Source: DASYLJ01 sp964404165 (GTDB taxonomy: Bacteria; Desulfobacterota; Binatia; DP-6). Taken from it: a DNA stretch of 64,000 nt. This document shows, piece by piece, positions 52,488 to 62,798 of the stretch (its first letter is position 1; each line of letters begins with the position of its first letter). Under the pieces are notes generated by a model that was not told the origin of the DNA, made no database searches, and saw only the letters and a list, made by a program, of their open reading frames with translations. A program made the translations under genes and the position numbers. Location: contig CAYOIZ010000003.1 in NCBI GenBank assembly GCA_964404165.1, forward strand, positions 62,001 to 126,000, in the 5' to 3' direction.

Positions 52488-52776
52488 GCGACCCAAGACC
52501 ATGTCTTGGGTCGACGAAGGCCGCGAGTAGGGTCGACGGTTCCCGCGCGACCAGCATGTCGCGGCCGGCGACGCCTCGGCGAAGCCAGCGCGACAAGGGA
52601 AGCCCGCATGGGCACCACACACCGCTCCACGGCGGCAGGCGAAGACCCTACGAGTCGGGCCTCAGGCGATCGGAGCAGTATGGTGCGCCGGCTTCGCCGG
52701 CCGCACCACGGTGGTCGCAAGCCCCCGTCGCCCCACACTCGCGCTCCTCCCGACCCAAGACATGGTCTTGGGTCGC
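52488..52776. mobile_element. 289-bp MITE-like element with 26-bp terminal inverted repeats
   Basis: The ends (52488-52513 and 52751-52776) are perfect inverted repeats of each other. Each is also a near-palindrome with arms GACCCAAGA and TCTTGGGTC around CATG. Inner flanks also pair imperfectly (GCGAGTAGGGTCGACGG against GCGAGTGTGGGGCGACGG; GCGGCCGGCGA on both sides), so the whole element could fold into one hairpin. It holds no credible gene. It lies exactly between the convergent stops at 52483 and 52780 and may act as terminator or be a non-autonomous mobile repeat. No target duplication was obvious. Confidence 0.65.
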
Positions 52777-52779
52777 ATG

Positions 52780-54118
<1,339 letters not shown>

Positions 54119-54135
<17 letters not shown>

Positions 54136-54784
54136 CGTCTCCCGGCGCGACGTGCGGTAGCTCGACCTCGAGGCTGGCGCCGGCGGACCCGCTCCGCACG
54201 GTGCCGCCGGCGAGGCGCACCAGGGCGTCGCAGCCCTCGAATCCCTGATCGGCGGCGGCATCGAGCCCGCCCGGGGTGTCGATACGGATACGCACCCCGG
54301 CCTCCTCGTTGGTGGCGCCGACGCCCACCCGGGCACCCGCAGGGACGTGATCGAGCGTCCACAGGAGGACGTCGAGCAGCGCCTGCTCGACGACCCGACG
54401 GCGGCCCGTCACGGGCAGCGGTCCGCTCGACGTCACCTCGAGCGGGGCGCGGCGTTCGGTGGACTGGGGCGCCAGCAGGGCGTGCACCCCACCCAGGACC
54501 TCGGCCAGATCGAACGCCTCGACCCCACCGTCGTCGAGCGCGACGATGGCACCGAGCAGCACGTCGACGAGCTCCTGCACCCGCCGCCGCTGCTCGCCGA
54601 CCACCCGCACGTAGCGCTCCTGCCGTGCCCGCAGCGCGGGATCCTCGACGTCGGCGATGCTGCGCGCGAGCAGCTCCGTATGGATGGCGAGGGCGCTCGA
54701 AGCACCCCGGACCTCATGGGCGTAGGCCCGCGTCATGCGGCTCAGGCTGCGGAGTCGGGCGGCTGTGAGGGCGTTGGCAGTCAT
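54119..54784 (-). CDS. atypical histidine kinase (short, ATP-site degenerate)
   Basis: About 221 residues and no membrane segment or sensor domain. The H-box is in RMTRAYAHEVRGASSALAIH; the dimerisation helices follow (RVVGEQRRRVQELVDVLLGA). The ATPase half (~120-221) keeps the order of a HATPase fold (RRRVVEQALLDVLLWTLDHV, then RIRIDTPGGLDAAAD, SAGASLEVELPHV) but lacks the N-box Asn and a normal DxGxG. It may be phosphorylated by another kinase or act as a phosphatase or adaptor. It overlaps the response regulator and diverges from the 54982 operon across 197 bp. Confidence 0.75.
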
Positions 54785-54940
54785 TTCGGGGTGCGAAGCG
54801 CCCGCAGCGGGGTTTGGCACGGGTTCCCGTGCGCGTCAACGCGCTGCGACGCTCCAAATCCGCCAAGCCGGTTGTACAAAGCGCAGGGCCCCCCGTCGTC
54901 AACCCCACCGTTTTCCTTCGGAATCGCGCCGTCTGCGGTG

Positions 54941-54956
54941 CGGCACGCAAGCTGCA
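54941..54956 (+). promoter_or_regulatory. candidate sigma-54 promoter (CGGCACG-N4-CTGCA) of the stress operon
   Basis: Exact -24/-12 spacing. The predicted start near 54966 leaves a 16-base leader with GGAGGTG before ATG 54982, the same layout as at 42370 and 46663. TACAAAG stands at 54875, ~65 bp upstream. Confidence 0.6.
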
Positions 54957-54981
54957 CAGACCCACTCGCACGGAGGTGCGT

Positions 54982-55401
54982 ATGACGCAGGCGGCAACCC
55001 AGACCGACAATGGACTTCCCCGGCTCTTCGAGCCGAATACCCTTCTTCCCTCGCAGTTCTTCACCGCGCTGCAGCGGCGTTCGGCACGGACCCCTGAGCA
55101 GCGGCTGATGTTCGCCATCCTGTTCGACGCGGTCTCCGTGTACTGCCGCGAGCGCGAGCCGGCGACGTCGAAGGAGCGCCGCATCCTGCGCGAGACGAGT
55201 CGCTGGATCACCAGCAACGATCGCACCTGGGTGTTCTCGTTCCTGCGCGTCTGCGAAGCGCTCGACCTCGACGCCAGCTACATCCGCCGTGGGCTGCGTG
55301 AGCTGCGCGCCAACCGCAGCGGGGCCGCGAAGGCCGTCCGGGCCGCGGCCGTCGAGCTCGACGAACAGCAGTCCGAACAGCGGCTGGCCGTCGGAGAGTG
55401 A
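54982..55401 (+). CDS. conserved-type small cytoplasmic protein, unknown function
   Basis: 139 residues, no signal or membrane segment. Helical, with the block PEQRLMFAILFDAVSVYCRE, then WITSNDRTWVFSFLRVCEAL and LDASYIRRGLRELRANRSG. The pattern W...FSF..ICE.L.LD..Y.R.GL recalls uncharacterised deltaproteobacterial proteins; the C-terminal part may be helix-turn-helix-like. It is the first gene of the stress operon. Its stop overlaps an alternative start (GTGA) of the next gene. Confidence 0.75.
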   Translation: MTQAATQTDNGLPRLFEPNTLLPSQFFTALQRRSARTPEQRLMFAILFDAVSVYCREREPATSKERRILRETSRWITSNDRTWVFSFLRVCEALDLDASYIRRGLRELRANRSGAAKAVRAAAVELDEQQSEQRLAVGE

Positions 55402-55406
55402 ACGCG

Positions 55407-55781
55407 ATGGGTGCTCCTGCAGCCAACGGCCTGCTGCGCGACGAGCCACCGACGGTGTCGTCGGCCCTCGACCGGATGGTCGACGCCGCCCAGCAGGTCG
55501 TGGTCGACCAGGTCGTCCTGGCACGGCTCGACGCCCAGGCGGCACTCGCGACGGCCGTGCGTGACGCCTCGATCCTGGCGTTCGGCGGCATCCTGATGCT
55601 GTTCGCATGGGTCGTCGCCATGGTGGCGCTGCACGGCGTGCTCGTCCATCGCCTCCTCCCCGAAGCCAGTCTCGGCCTCATCGCCGCCGGCAACGCCGTC
55701 ATCGGGGCGACCCTCATCGGCCTGGGCGTTGGCCGCCTGCGCCGATCCGGCCAGGAGGGCGACGCCAATGGCCGAACCTGA
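55407..55781 (+). CDS. holin-like (DUF1469-type) membrane protein
   Basis: 124 residues. Amphipathic N-terminal region, then two hydrophobic helices (ILAFGGILMLFAWVVAMVAL and LIAAGNAVIGATLIGLGVGR) and a short basic tail. This is the layout of the phage-holin-superfamily III / YqjE-like proteins that travel with DUF883 and DUF3618 proteins. GGAGAG precedes ATG 55407. Confidence 0.75.
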   Translation: MGAPAANGLLRDEPPTVSSALDRMVDAAQQVVVDQVVLARLDAQAALATAVRDASILAFGGILMLFAWVVAMVALHGVLVHRLLPEASLGLIAAGNAVIGATLIGLGVGRLRRSGQEGDANGRT

Positions 55782-55962
55782 AGAGCGCGCGATCCTGCGC
55801 CAGAACATCGAGGTCCACAAACGCGAGCTCCGGCTCGCGGTGGACGACCTCCGCGAGGCCGCGCTGTCATGGACCGACCCGCGCGACCTCATCCGCGAGC
55901 GACCAGGGACCTGGCTGCTCGTCGGGCTCGCCGCCGGCCTCTGGCTGGGGGCGCGACGATGA
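55768..55962 (+). CDS. DUF3618-like small membrane-anchored protein
   Basis: 64 residues. A charged helix (ERAILRQNIEVHKRELRLAV), WTDPRDLIRERP, then a short C-terminal hydrophobic segment (WLLVGLAAGLWLGARR). This is a YqjD/DUF3618-like form: helix followed by an anchoring segment. AGGAGG precedes the ATG. It overlaps the previous gene by 14 bases and the alternative next start by ATGA. Confidence 0.75.
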   Translation: MAEPEERAILRQNIEVHKRELRLAVDDLREAALSWTDPRDLIRERPGTWLLVGLAAGLWLGARR

Positions 55963-55988
55963 CCACCGACTCAAGGGAGACACACGAC

Positions 55989-56180
55989 ATGACGACCGAG
56001 ACGAACGGCGCAGTGAGCGCCATCGCCGAGCAGGCGGCCGAACATCTGGACGACGTACGCGGTGAGCTCGAAACCGTGGACCGCCGCGTCCGCGGCATCG
56101 TGGACGAGTATCCGTTGGCCTCGCTCTTCGGCGCCGTAGCGGTGGGCTATCTCGTCGCCCGCCTGACGAGCCGGATCTAG
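55989..56180 (+). CDS. DUF883/ElaB-like small membrane protein
   Basis: 63 residues. An amphipathic helix (AEQAAEHLDDVRGELETVDR) followed by a C-terminal membrane anchor (YPLASLFGAVAVGYLVARL). It resembles ElaB/YqjD (DUF883) ribosome- or membrane-associated stress proteins. ATG 55989 has GGGAG; an earlier start at 55959 overlaps the preceding stop. Confidence 0.7.
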   Translation: MTTETNGAVSAIAEQAAEHLDDVRGELETVDRRVRGIVDEYPLASLFGAVAVGYLVARLTSRI

Positions 56181-56190
56181 GGGCATCGGC

Positions 56191-56517
56191 ATGGCCACTC
56201 CGGAAAGCGCGGCACCGCGCGCGACGACGACCCGTCGCCCCACACGGTCGCAGTCCACGATCGACCCCATCCGCTCCCAGCTCGACACCGTCGAACGGGC
56301 ATCGGGCGACGCCGTTCGCTACGTACGCGAGCAGCTCGACCGCCGCCCCTACACGACGCTCGGTGTCGGCCTCGCCGCCGGCTACGTCCTGGGCGGCGGT
56401 CTCACGGTGCGCCTCGCCGGCACGCTGCTCGCCCTCACGGGTCGGGTGGCCATGGCGAGCCTGGTGTCGAGCGCGGTGCGCGGCCTGCAGCCCTCCAATG
56501 GAAGGAACGACTCATGA
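56191..56517 (+). CDS. DUF883-like membrane-anchored protein
   Basis: 108 residues. A basic Thr/Arg-rich N-terminus, a helix (IRSQLDTVERASGDAVRYVR) and a Gly-rich hydrophobic region (YTTLGVGLAAGYVLGGGLTV, LAGTLLALTGRVAMASLVS). It is similar in plan to the preceding gene but with a longer anchor. Its stop overlaps the next start (ATGA). Confidence 0.7.
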   Translation: MATPESAAPRATTTRRPTRSQSTIDPIRSQLDTVERASGDAVRYVREQLDRRPYTTLGVGLAAGYVLGGGLTVRLAGTLLALTGRVAMASLVSSAVRGLQPSNGRNDS

Positions 56518-56789
56518 CGACGAAGACTTTCACCGACCGCCTCCCGGCCACCGACGACGTGCTCGGTATGCTCGGTCTCCAGCAGCAGCGCGCCACGAGT
56601 GACCTCTACTCGATGGGCATCGGCGCCTTCGCCCTCGGCCTGGTGGTCGGGAGCGCGCTGGCGCTGCTCTACGCGCCCCGCCCCGGCCGCGACCTGCGGA
56701 AGGACGTCGGCGAACGTCTCACCAGCGTGAAGGACCGCGTCAGCGACGCGATCGCGCCGGCGGCCGAAACCGTACGCCACACGGCGTAG
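56514..56789 (+). CDS. YtxH-like membrane protein
   Basis: 91 residues. One hydrophobic segment (SMGIGAFALGLVVGSALALLYA) followed at once by PRPGRDLRKDVGERLTSVKD, the A-P-x-x-G-x-x-L-R motif after a helix that marks YtxH-type proteins, and a helical tail. The role of the family is unknown; general-stress induced in Bacillus. Confidence 0.8.
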   Translation: MTTKTFTDRLPATDDVLGMLGLQQQRATSDLYSMGIGAFALGLVVGSALALLYAPRPGRDLRKDVGERLTSVKDRVSDAIAPAAETVRHTA

Positions 56790-56820
56790 CGCGCACGACC
56801 CGGTCGAAAGGAGACCACAC

Positions 56821-57285
56821 ATGGCATCACGCATCGAGAAATCCATCGACGTCGCCGTTCCGGTGACGACGGCCTACAATCAGTGGACGCAGTTCGAGGA
56901 CTTCCCGCGCTTCATGGACGGCGTCGCGGAGGTCCGCCAGCTCGACGACAAGCGCCTCTTCTGGCGCGCCGAGATCGGCGGCGTCGAGAAGACGTGGGAA
57001 GCCGAGATCACCGAGCAGCGGCCGGACGAACGGATCGCGTGGACGAATCGCAGCGGCGCCACCAACGCCGGCGTCGTGACGTTCCACCGCCTCGCGCCGG
57101 ATCAGACCCGGATCATGCTGCAGATGGACTACGACCCGGAGGGCTTCGTCGAGAACGTCGGCGATTTCCTGGGCGTGGCCAGCAGCCGCGTCTCCGGCGA
57201 TCTCGAGCGCTTCAAGACGTTCATCGAGGGACGCGGCCAGGCCACCGGCGCGTGGCGCGGCGAAGTCGAGCGCCCTCGTCCCTGA
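56821..57285 (+). CDS. SRPBCC (polyketide cyclase/dehydrase-like) protein
   Basis: 154 residues. SRPBCC fold: KSIDVAVPVTTAYNQWTQFE, FPRFMDGVAEVRQLDD, GVVTFHRLAPDQTRIMLQMD, and a C-terminal long helix (RVSGDLERFKTFIEGRG). Proteins of this subtype frequently accompany CsbD and DUF883 genes. A hydrophobic ligand is expected but unknown. AAAGGAG precedes the ATG. Confidence 0.88.
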   Translation: MASRIEKSIDVAVPVTTAYNQWTQFEDFPRFMDGVAEVRQLDDKRLFWRAEIGGVEKTWEAEITEQRPDERIAWTNRSGATNAGVVTFHRLAPDQTRIMLQMDYDPEGFVENVGDFLGVASSRVSGDLERFKTFIEGRGQATGAWRGEVERPRP

Positions 57286-57326
57286 CGAACGATCCACACA
57301 CCGGACATTCCAAGGAGGAAGCACGC

Positions 57327-57524
57327 ATGAACACCGATACGCTCAAGGGTCAGTGGCAGCAGGTGAAGGGCAACGTCCGCAAGCAGTGGGGCAAGCTCAC
57401 CGACGACGACCTGGACGTCATCCAGGGTGACTCCGAGATCCTCGCCGGCAAGCTCCAGGAGCGGTACGGCCGCACCAAGGAGCAGGCCAAGGCCGATCTC
57501 GACACCTGGCTCGAGGGCCAGTGA
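57327..57524 (+). CDS. CsbD-family stress protein
   Basis: 65 residues, full length for CsbD/YjbJ: TLKGQWQQVKGNVRKQWGKL, DDDLDVIQGDSEILAGKLQE, RYGRTKEQAKADLDTWL. A strongly helical, charged protein induced by general stress in many bacteria; molecular role unknown. AAGGAGG precedes the ATG. Confidence 0.93.
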   Translation: MNTDTLKGQWQQVKGNVRKQWGKLTDDDLDVIQGDSEILAGKLQERYGRTKEQAKADLDTWLEGQ

Positions 57525-57536
57525 GGGGGCGACGCC

Positions 57537-57929
57537 ATGCGACGCACATTCCATAGATCGTTGGTCGCCGCCGCCGCGCCGCTGGCCCTCGTCGCCGCGC
57601 TCACCGCCTGTGATCGCGAGCGCGAGGTGACCACGGCCGACAACACCGCGGCGAATGCACGGGATCGCTCCGGCGACACCGCGACGCCGACGGATCAATC
57701 GGAGTCGCCGGCGGACCGGGACGTCACACGCAAGATCCGGCAGGCGCTCGTCGCCGACGACGCGCTGTCCACCAACGCCAAGAACGTCAAGATCGTCACC
57801 GCGGACGGCACCGTCACGCTGCGCGGGCCGGTCGCAACGGAGCAGGAACGCGCACGCGTCGCTGCCGCTGCCACCCAGGTGGCCGGCGCCGGTCGCGTGC
57901 AGAACCAGCTCGAGGTCGCCGGCCGATAG
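57537..57929 (+). CDS. BON-domain lipoprotein
   Basis: 130 residues. Lipobox LTAC (~25), a polar linker, then one BON domain (~60-130; DVTRKIRQALVADDALSTNA, VKIVTADGTVTLRGPVATEQ, VAGAGRVQNQLEV). Periplasmic, membrane-protective role inferred. It is 12 bp after csbD. GCCGGCC/GGCCGGC at its stop can form a small hairpin. Confidence 0.88.
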   Translation: MRRTFHRSLVAAAAPLALVAALTACDREREVTTADNTAANARDRSGDTATPTDQSESPADRDVTRKIRQALVADDALSTNAKNVKIVTADGTVTLRGPVATEQERARVAAAATQVAGAGRVQNQLEVAGR

Positions 57930-57954
57930 GGCCGGCGGGGGAGGACCGAATCAC

Positions 57955-58482
57955 ATGGCCAAATCCGTATTCTGCATCGCGAAGACCGATATGCAGGCCG
58001 AGTCCATCGTCATGGACCTCAAGTCGGCAGGCTTCGCGAGCAACGACATCTCGGTGCTGTTCCCGGACAAGACGGGCACGCGGGACTTCGCCCACGAGCA
58101 GAACACCAAGGCCCCCGAAGGTGCCGCCGCTGGTGGCGGCACCGGGGCGGTCGTCGGTGGCGCGCTCGGCTGGCTCGCGGGCATCGGGGCCCTCGCCATT
58201 CCGGGGCTCGGCCCGTTCATCGCGGCCGGGCCCATCATGGCGGCGCTCAGCGGCGCCGCCGTGGGTGCGGGCGTCGGCGGTCTCACGGGTGCGCTCGTCG
58301 GCGCCGGCATTCCCGAGTACGAGGCGAAGCGCTACGAGGGCAAGATCCGCAGCGGCAACATCCTGATCTCGGTCCATGCCGAGGACGGTTCGCAGCGGAC
58401 CCGCGCCAAGGAGATCTTCGAGCGTGCCGGTGCCGAGGACATCTCGGACACCGGGGAGGCGCGCGCCGACGTCTCCGCCTGA
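57955..58482 (+). CDS. YflT-like (general stress protein 17M) Gly-zipper protein
   Basis: 175 residues. N-terminal KSVFCIAKTDMQAESIVMDL (a flavoprotein-like strand-helix of the YflT type), then a long Gly/Ala membrane-active region (GAAAGGGTGAVVGGALGWLA, AIPGLGPFIAAGPIMAAL, ~60-125) and a C-terminal beta/alpha part (YEGKIRSGNILISVHAEDG). Stress-related by family; function unknown. It appears to be the last gene of the sigma-54 operon: a strong hairpin follows at 58502. Confidence 0.85.
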   Translation: MAKSVFCIAKTDMQAESIVMDLKSAGFASNDISVLFPDKTGTRDFAHEQNTKAPEGAAAGGGTGAVVGGALGWLAGIGALAIPGLGPFIAAGPIMAALSGAAVGAGVGGLTGALVGAGIPEYEAKRYEGKIRSGNILISVHAEDGSQRTRAKEIFERAGAEDISDTGEARADVSA

Positions 58483-60466
58483 CCCAGACGAACCCGAACC
58501 CGGGGGCCGGACGCCACCCACACCGGCGGCGTCCGGTCCCCCAGCATCGTGGCAGGGATATGCCGTAGCGATCGGCGGGGTGGCCGTCGTGATCGCGGGG
58601 CGTCTGCTCGTCGACCGGTGGCTCGGCGACTCGATGCCGTTCGGCATGCTCACGGTCGTCGTCGCTGGCGCGGCGACGTTGGGCGGCCTTGCGCCCGGCT
58701 TCCTCGCCGCCGGCCTCGGCCTGGTCGCCTCCGCCTTCTTCATCCTGCCGCCCCGCCTGAGCTTCGCGGACGCCTGGCACACGCGCCACCTCATCGCGAC
58801 GTCGGGCTACGCCGCATCGACGATCGCCGTCACCGTCCTCGCCCACTACCTGCGCCGCACGCGCGTGCGCGCCGAGGAGGCGATGCGCGGGTTGCTGCGC
58901 GAGCAGGAGCGCCTGCGGCAGAGCGAGGAGCGCATCCGCGTCAGCGAGGACCGCCTCGCGATGGCGATCGAGGTCGGCGGCGTCGCCATCTGGGACCACG
59001 ACGTCGATCGCGGCACGATGACGTGGACCGAGCGGCATTTCACCGTGCTCGGGCTCGATCCGACCTCGACGGAGCCCACCGTCGAACGATGGCGTGATGC
59101 CATCCATCCCGACGATCGCGACCGCGTCGACGGCCTCTACCAGCAGGCGAGAGACGACGGGCGTACCTATGTCGCGGAGTATCGCATCCTGCGCCCCGAC
59201 GGTGGCGTGCGCTGGGTGTCGGCGCGTGGACGGTTCCTCTACGACGCCGGTCGTCCGGTGCGATCGGTCGGCGCCATGGTCGACGTGACGGCGCGCGTCG
59301 AGGCCGAGCTGGCGCTGCGCGAGGCCGATCGACGCAAGGACGAGTTCCTCGCCATGCTGGCGCACGAGCTGCGCAACCCGCTCGGTCCCATCCGCAACGC
59401 CGCCGCGCTGCTCGAGGCGCTCGGGCCCGAGGACGCCCGCGTCACCCGTGCGCGCGCCGTCATCGAGCGACAGACGACGCACATGGCGCGGCTCGTCGAC
59501 GACCTGCTCGACGTCGCCCGCATCACCCGCGGCGTCATCGACCTGCGCGCCGATCTGCTCGAGCTCGACGACGTCGTCGCGCAGGCCGTCGATCAGGTGC
59601 GGCCCGCGCTCGACGCGCGCGGCCTGACGCTCGCCGTCTCGACGGCGCTCGAGCCGATCGTCCTCGAAGGCGACGGCGAGCGCCTGCTGCAGGTGCTCGC
59701 CAACCTCCTCGGCAACGCCTGCAAGTTCACGCCCCCCGGCGGCCGCGTCAGCATCACCACCGCCCGCCTCGACGATCGCGCCGTGATCCGTGTTCGGGAC
59801 GACGGCATCGGCATCGATCCCGCCCTGCTGCCGAGCGTCTTCGAGCTCTTCGTACAGGGCTCGATGGCGCTCGACCGCTCGATGGGCGGCCTCGGCATCG
59901 GGCTCACGCTGGCGCGGCGCATGGTCGAGCTGCACGGCGGAACGATCACGGCGCACAGCGCCGGGCACGGCCAGGGCAGCGAGCTCGTCGTCACCCTCCC
60001 CGTCGCCATGCAGACGCCGCGCCGGCTGGCCGGGGGTCCGGAGGCGGCCGCGTCGACCGGGGTGGAGGTGCTCATCGTCGAGGACAACGCCGATGCCGCC
60101 GAGAGCCTGCGGCTCCTGCTCGAGCTCGACGGGCACACCGTGCGCGTCGCCGGGACCGGCCGCGCGGCGCTGACCGCGGTGGATGACGCCCCCTCCGCGG
60201 TCGCGTTCGTCGACATCGGGCTGCCGGAGATGGACGGCTTCGAGGTCGCCCGCCGGCTGCGTGCCCACCCGAACGGGCAGACGATGGTGCTGGTGGCGGT
60301 GTCGGGCTACGGGCGTGACGAGGACAAGCGACGCGCCGCGGCCGCCGGCTTCGACCACCACTTCACCAAGCCGGTCGATTTCGACGACGTGCGACGGATA
60401 CTCCAGGGCATCGCCGGCGACGCGCCGGCGCGTCCGCGCATCCTCACACTCGTGCGCGATCGCTGA
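58376..60466 (+). CDS. hybrid histidine kinase (DUF4118-like, PAS, HisKA, HATPase, REC)
   Basis: Up to 696 residues. Four membrane helices (~60-160), a coiled segment, a PAS domain (~195-310; AIWDHDVDRGTMTW), H-box FLAMLAHELRNPLGPIRNAA, N-box VLANLLGNACKFTPPGG, G1 RVRDDGIGID, and a C-terminal receiver (LIVEDNADAAESLRLLLELD, phospho-Asp in AFVDIGLPEMDGFE). The start is uncertain: ATG 58376 overlaps the YflT-like gene by 107 bases and gives a Pro-rich N-terminus across a hairpin. GTG 58580 is the alternative but would trim the first helix. It may feed the 60556 receiver. Confidence 0.85.
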   Translation: MPRTVRSGPAPRRSSSVPVPRTSRTPGRRAPTSPPDPDEPEPGGRTPPTPAASGPPASWQGYAVAIGGVAVVIAGRLLVDRWLGDSMPFGMLTVVVAGAATLGGLAPGFLAAGLGLVASAFFILPPRLSFADAWHTRHLIATSGYAASTIAVTVLAHYLRRTRVRAEEAMRGLLREQERLRQSEERIRVSEDRLAMAIEVGGVAIWDHDVDRGTMTWTERHFTVLGLDPTSTEPTVERWRDAIHPDDRDRVDGLYQQARDDGRTYVAEYRILRPDGGVRWVSARGRFLYDAGRPVRSVGAMVDVTARVEAELALREADRRKDEFLAMLAHELRNPLGPIRNAAALLEALGPEDARVTRARAVIERQTTHMARLVDDLLDVARITRGVIDLRADLLELDDVVAQAVDQVRPALDARGLTLAVSTALEPIVLEGDGERLLQVLANLLGNACKFTPPGGRVSITTARLDDRAVIRVRDDGIGIDPALLPSVFELFVQGSMALDRSMGGLGIGLTLARRMVELHGGTITAHSAGHGQGSELVVTLPVAMQTPRRLAGGPEAAASTGVEVLIVEDNADAAESLRLLLELDGHTVRVAGTGRAALTAVDDAPSAVAFVDIGLPEMDGFEVARRLRAHPNGQTMVLVAVSGYGRDEDKRRAAAAGFDHHFTKPVDFDDVRRILQGIAGDAPARPRILTLVRDR
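58502..58542 (+). terminator. hairpin after the stress operon
   Basis: Arms GGGGGCCGGACGCC and GGCGTCCGG-T-CCCCC (one bulge) about 20 bp after the stop at 58482. It probably ends the operon and sits inside the doubtful 5' end of the kinase frame. Confidence 0.65.
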
Positions 60467-60528
60467 GCACGATTCTACAAAATCGGGCCCGCACGGCGGG
60501 GGACCCACCGTCGGCTCGGGCCCCGGAC

Positions 60529-60544
60529 TGGCACGCATTTCGCT
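60529..60544 (+). promoter_or_regulatory. candidate sigma-54 promoter (TGGCACG-N4-TCGCT)
   Basis: Perfect -24 box, TCGC at -12. The start near 60554 coincides with ATG 60556, implying a leaderless message. TACAAAA lies at 60476, 53 bp upstream. Confidence 0.4.
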
Positions 60545-60555
60545 CCCTCGACGGC

Positions 60556-60929
60556 ATGGACCACCGCCACCACATCCTGCTGGTGGAGGATCACGACGAC
60601 CTCCGTATGGCGGTCGCCGAGATGCTCCGACTCGAAGGCTACGAGGTCGTCGAGGCGTCGGACGGCCAGGAGGCGCTCGGTGCGCTGCGCGCAGGCCCCT
60701 CCCCGTGCGTCGTGCTCCTCGATCTCCACATGCCCGGCACCTCGGGCCAGGAGTTCCGCGCGGCGCAACTACTCGACCGGCAGCTCGCGGGCGTGCCCGT
60801 CGTGGCGCTCTCGGGGCACGGCGGCATCGCGCAGAAGGCGCAGGCGATGCGGATGGCCGACTACATCCAGAAACCGATCGACCTCGACAAGCTGCTTTCC
60901 GTGCTCCGACGCGTCTGCCAGAAGGCTGC

Positions 60930-60933
<4 letters not shown>
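60556..60933 (+). CDS. single-domain response regulator
   Basis: 125 residues, a lone CheY-like receiver: ILLVEDHDDLRMAVAEMLRL (acid pocket), VVLLDLHMPGTSG (phospho-Asp ~56), VVALSGHGG and YIQKPIDLDKLL (Lys). No output domain; it may relay phosphate from the upstream hybrid kinase. Its stop overlaps the treZ start (GTGA), which ties it to trehalose synthesis. Confidence 0.93.
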
Positions 60934-62794
<1,861 letters not shown>

Positions 62795-62798
<4 letters not shown>

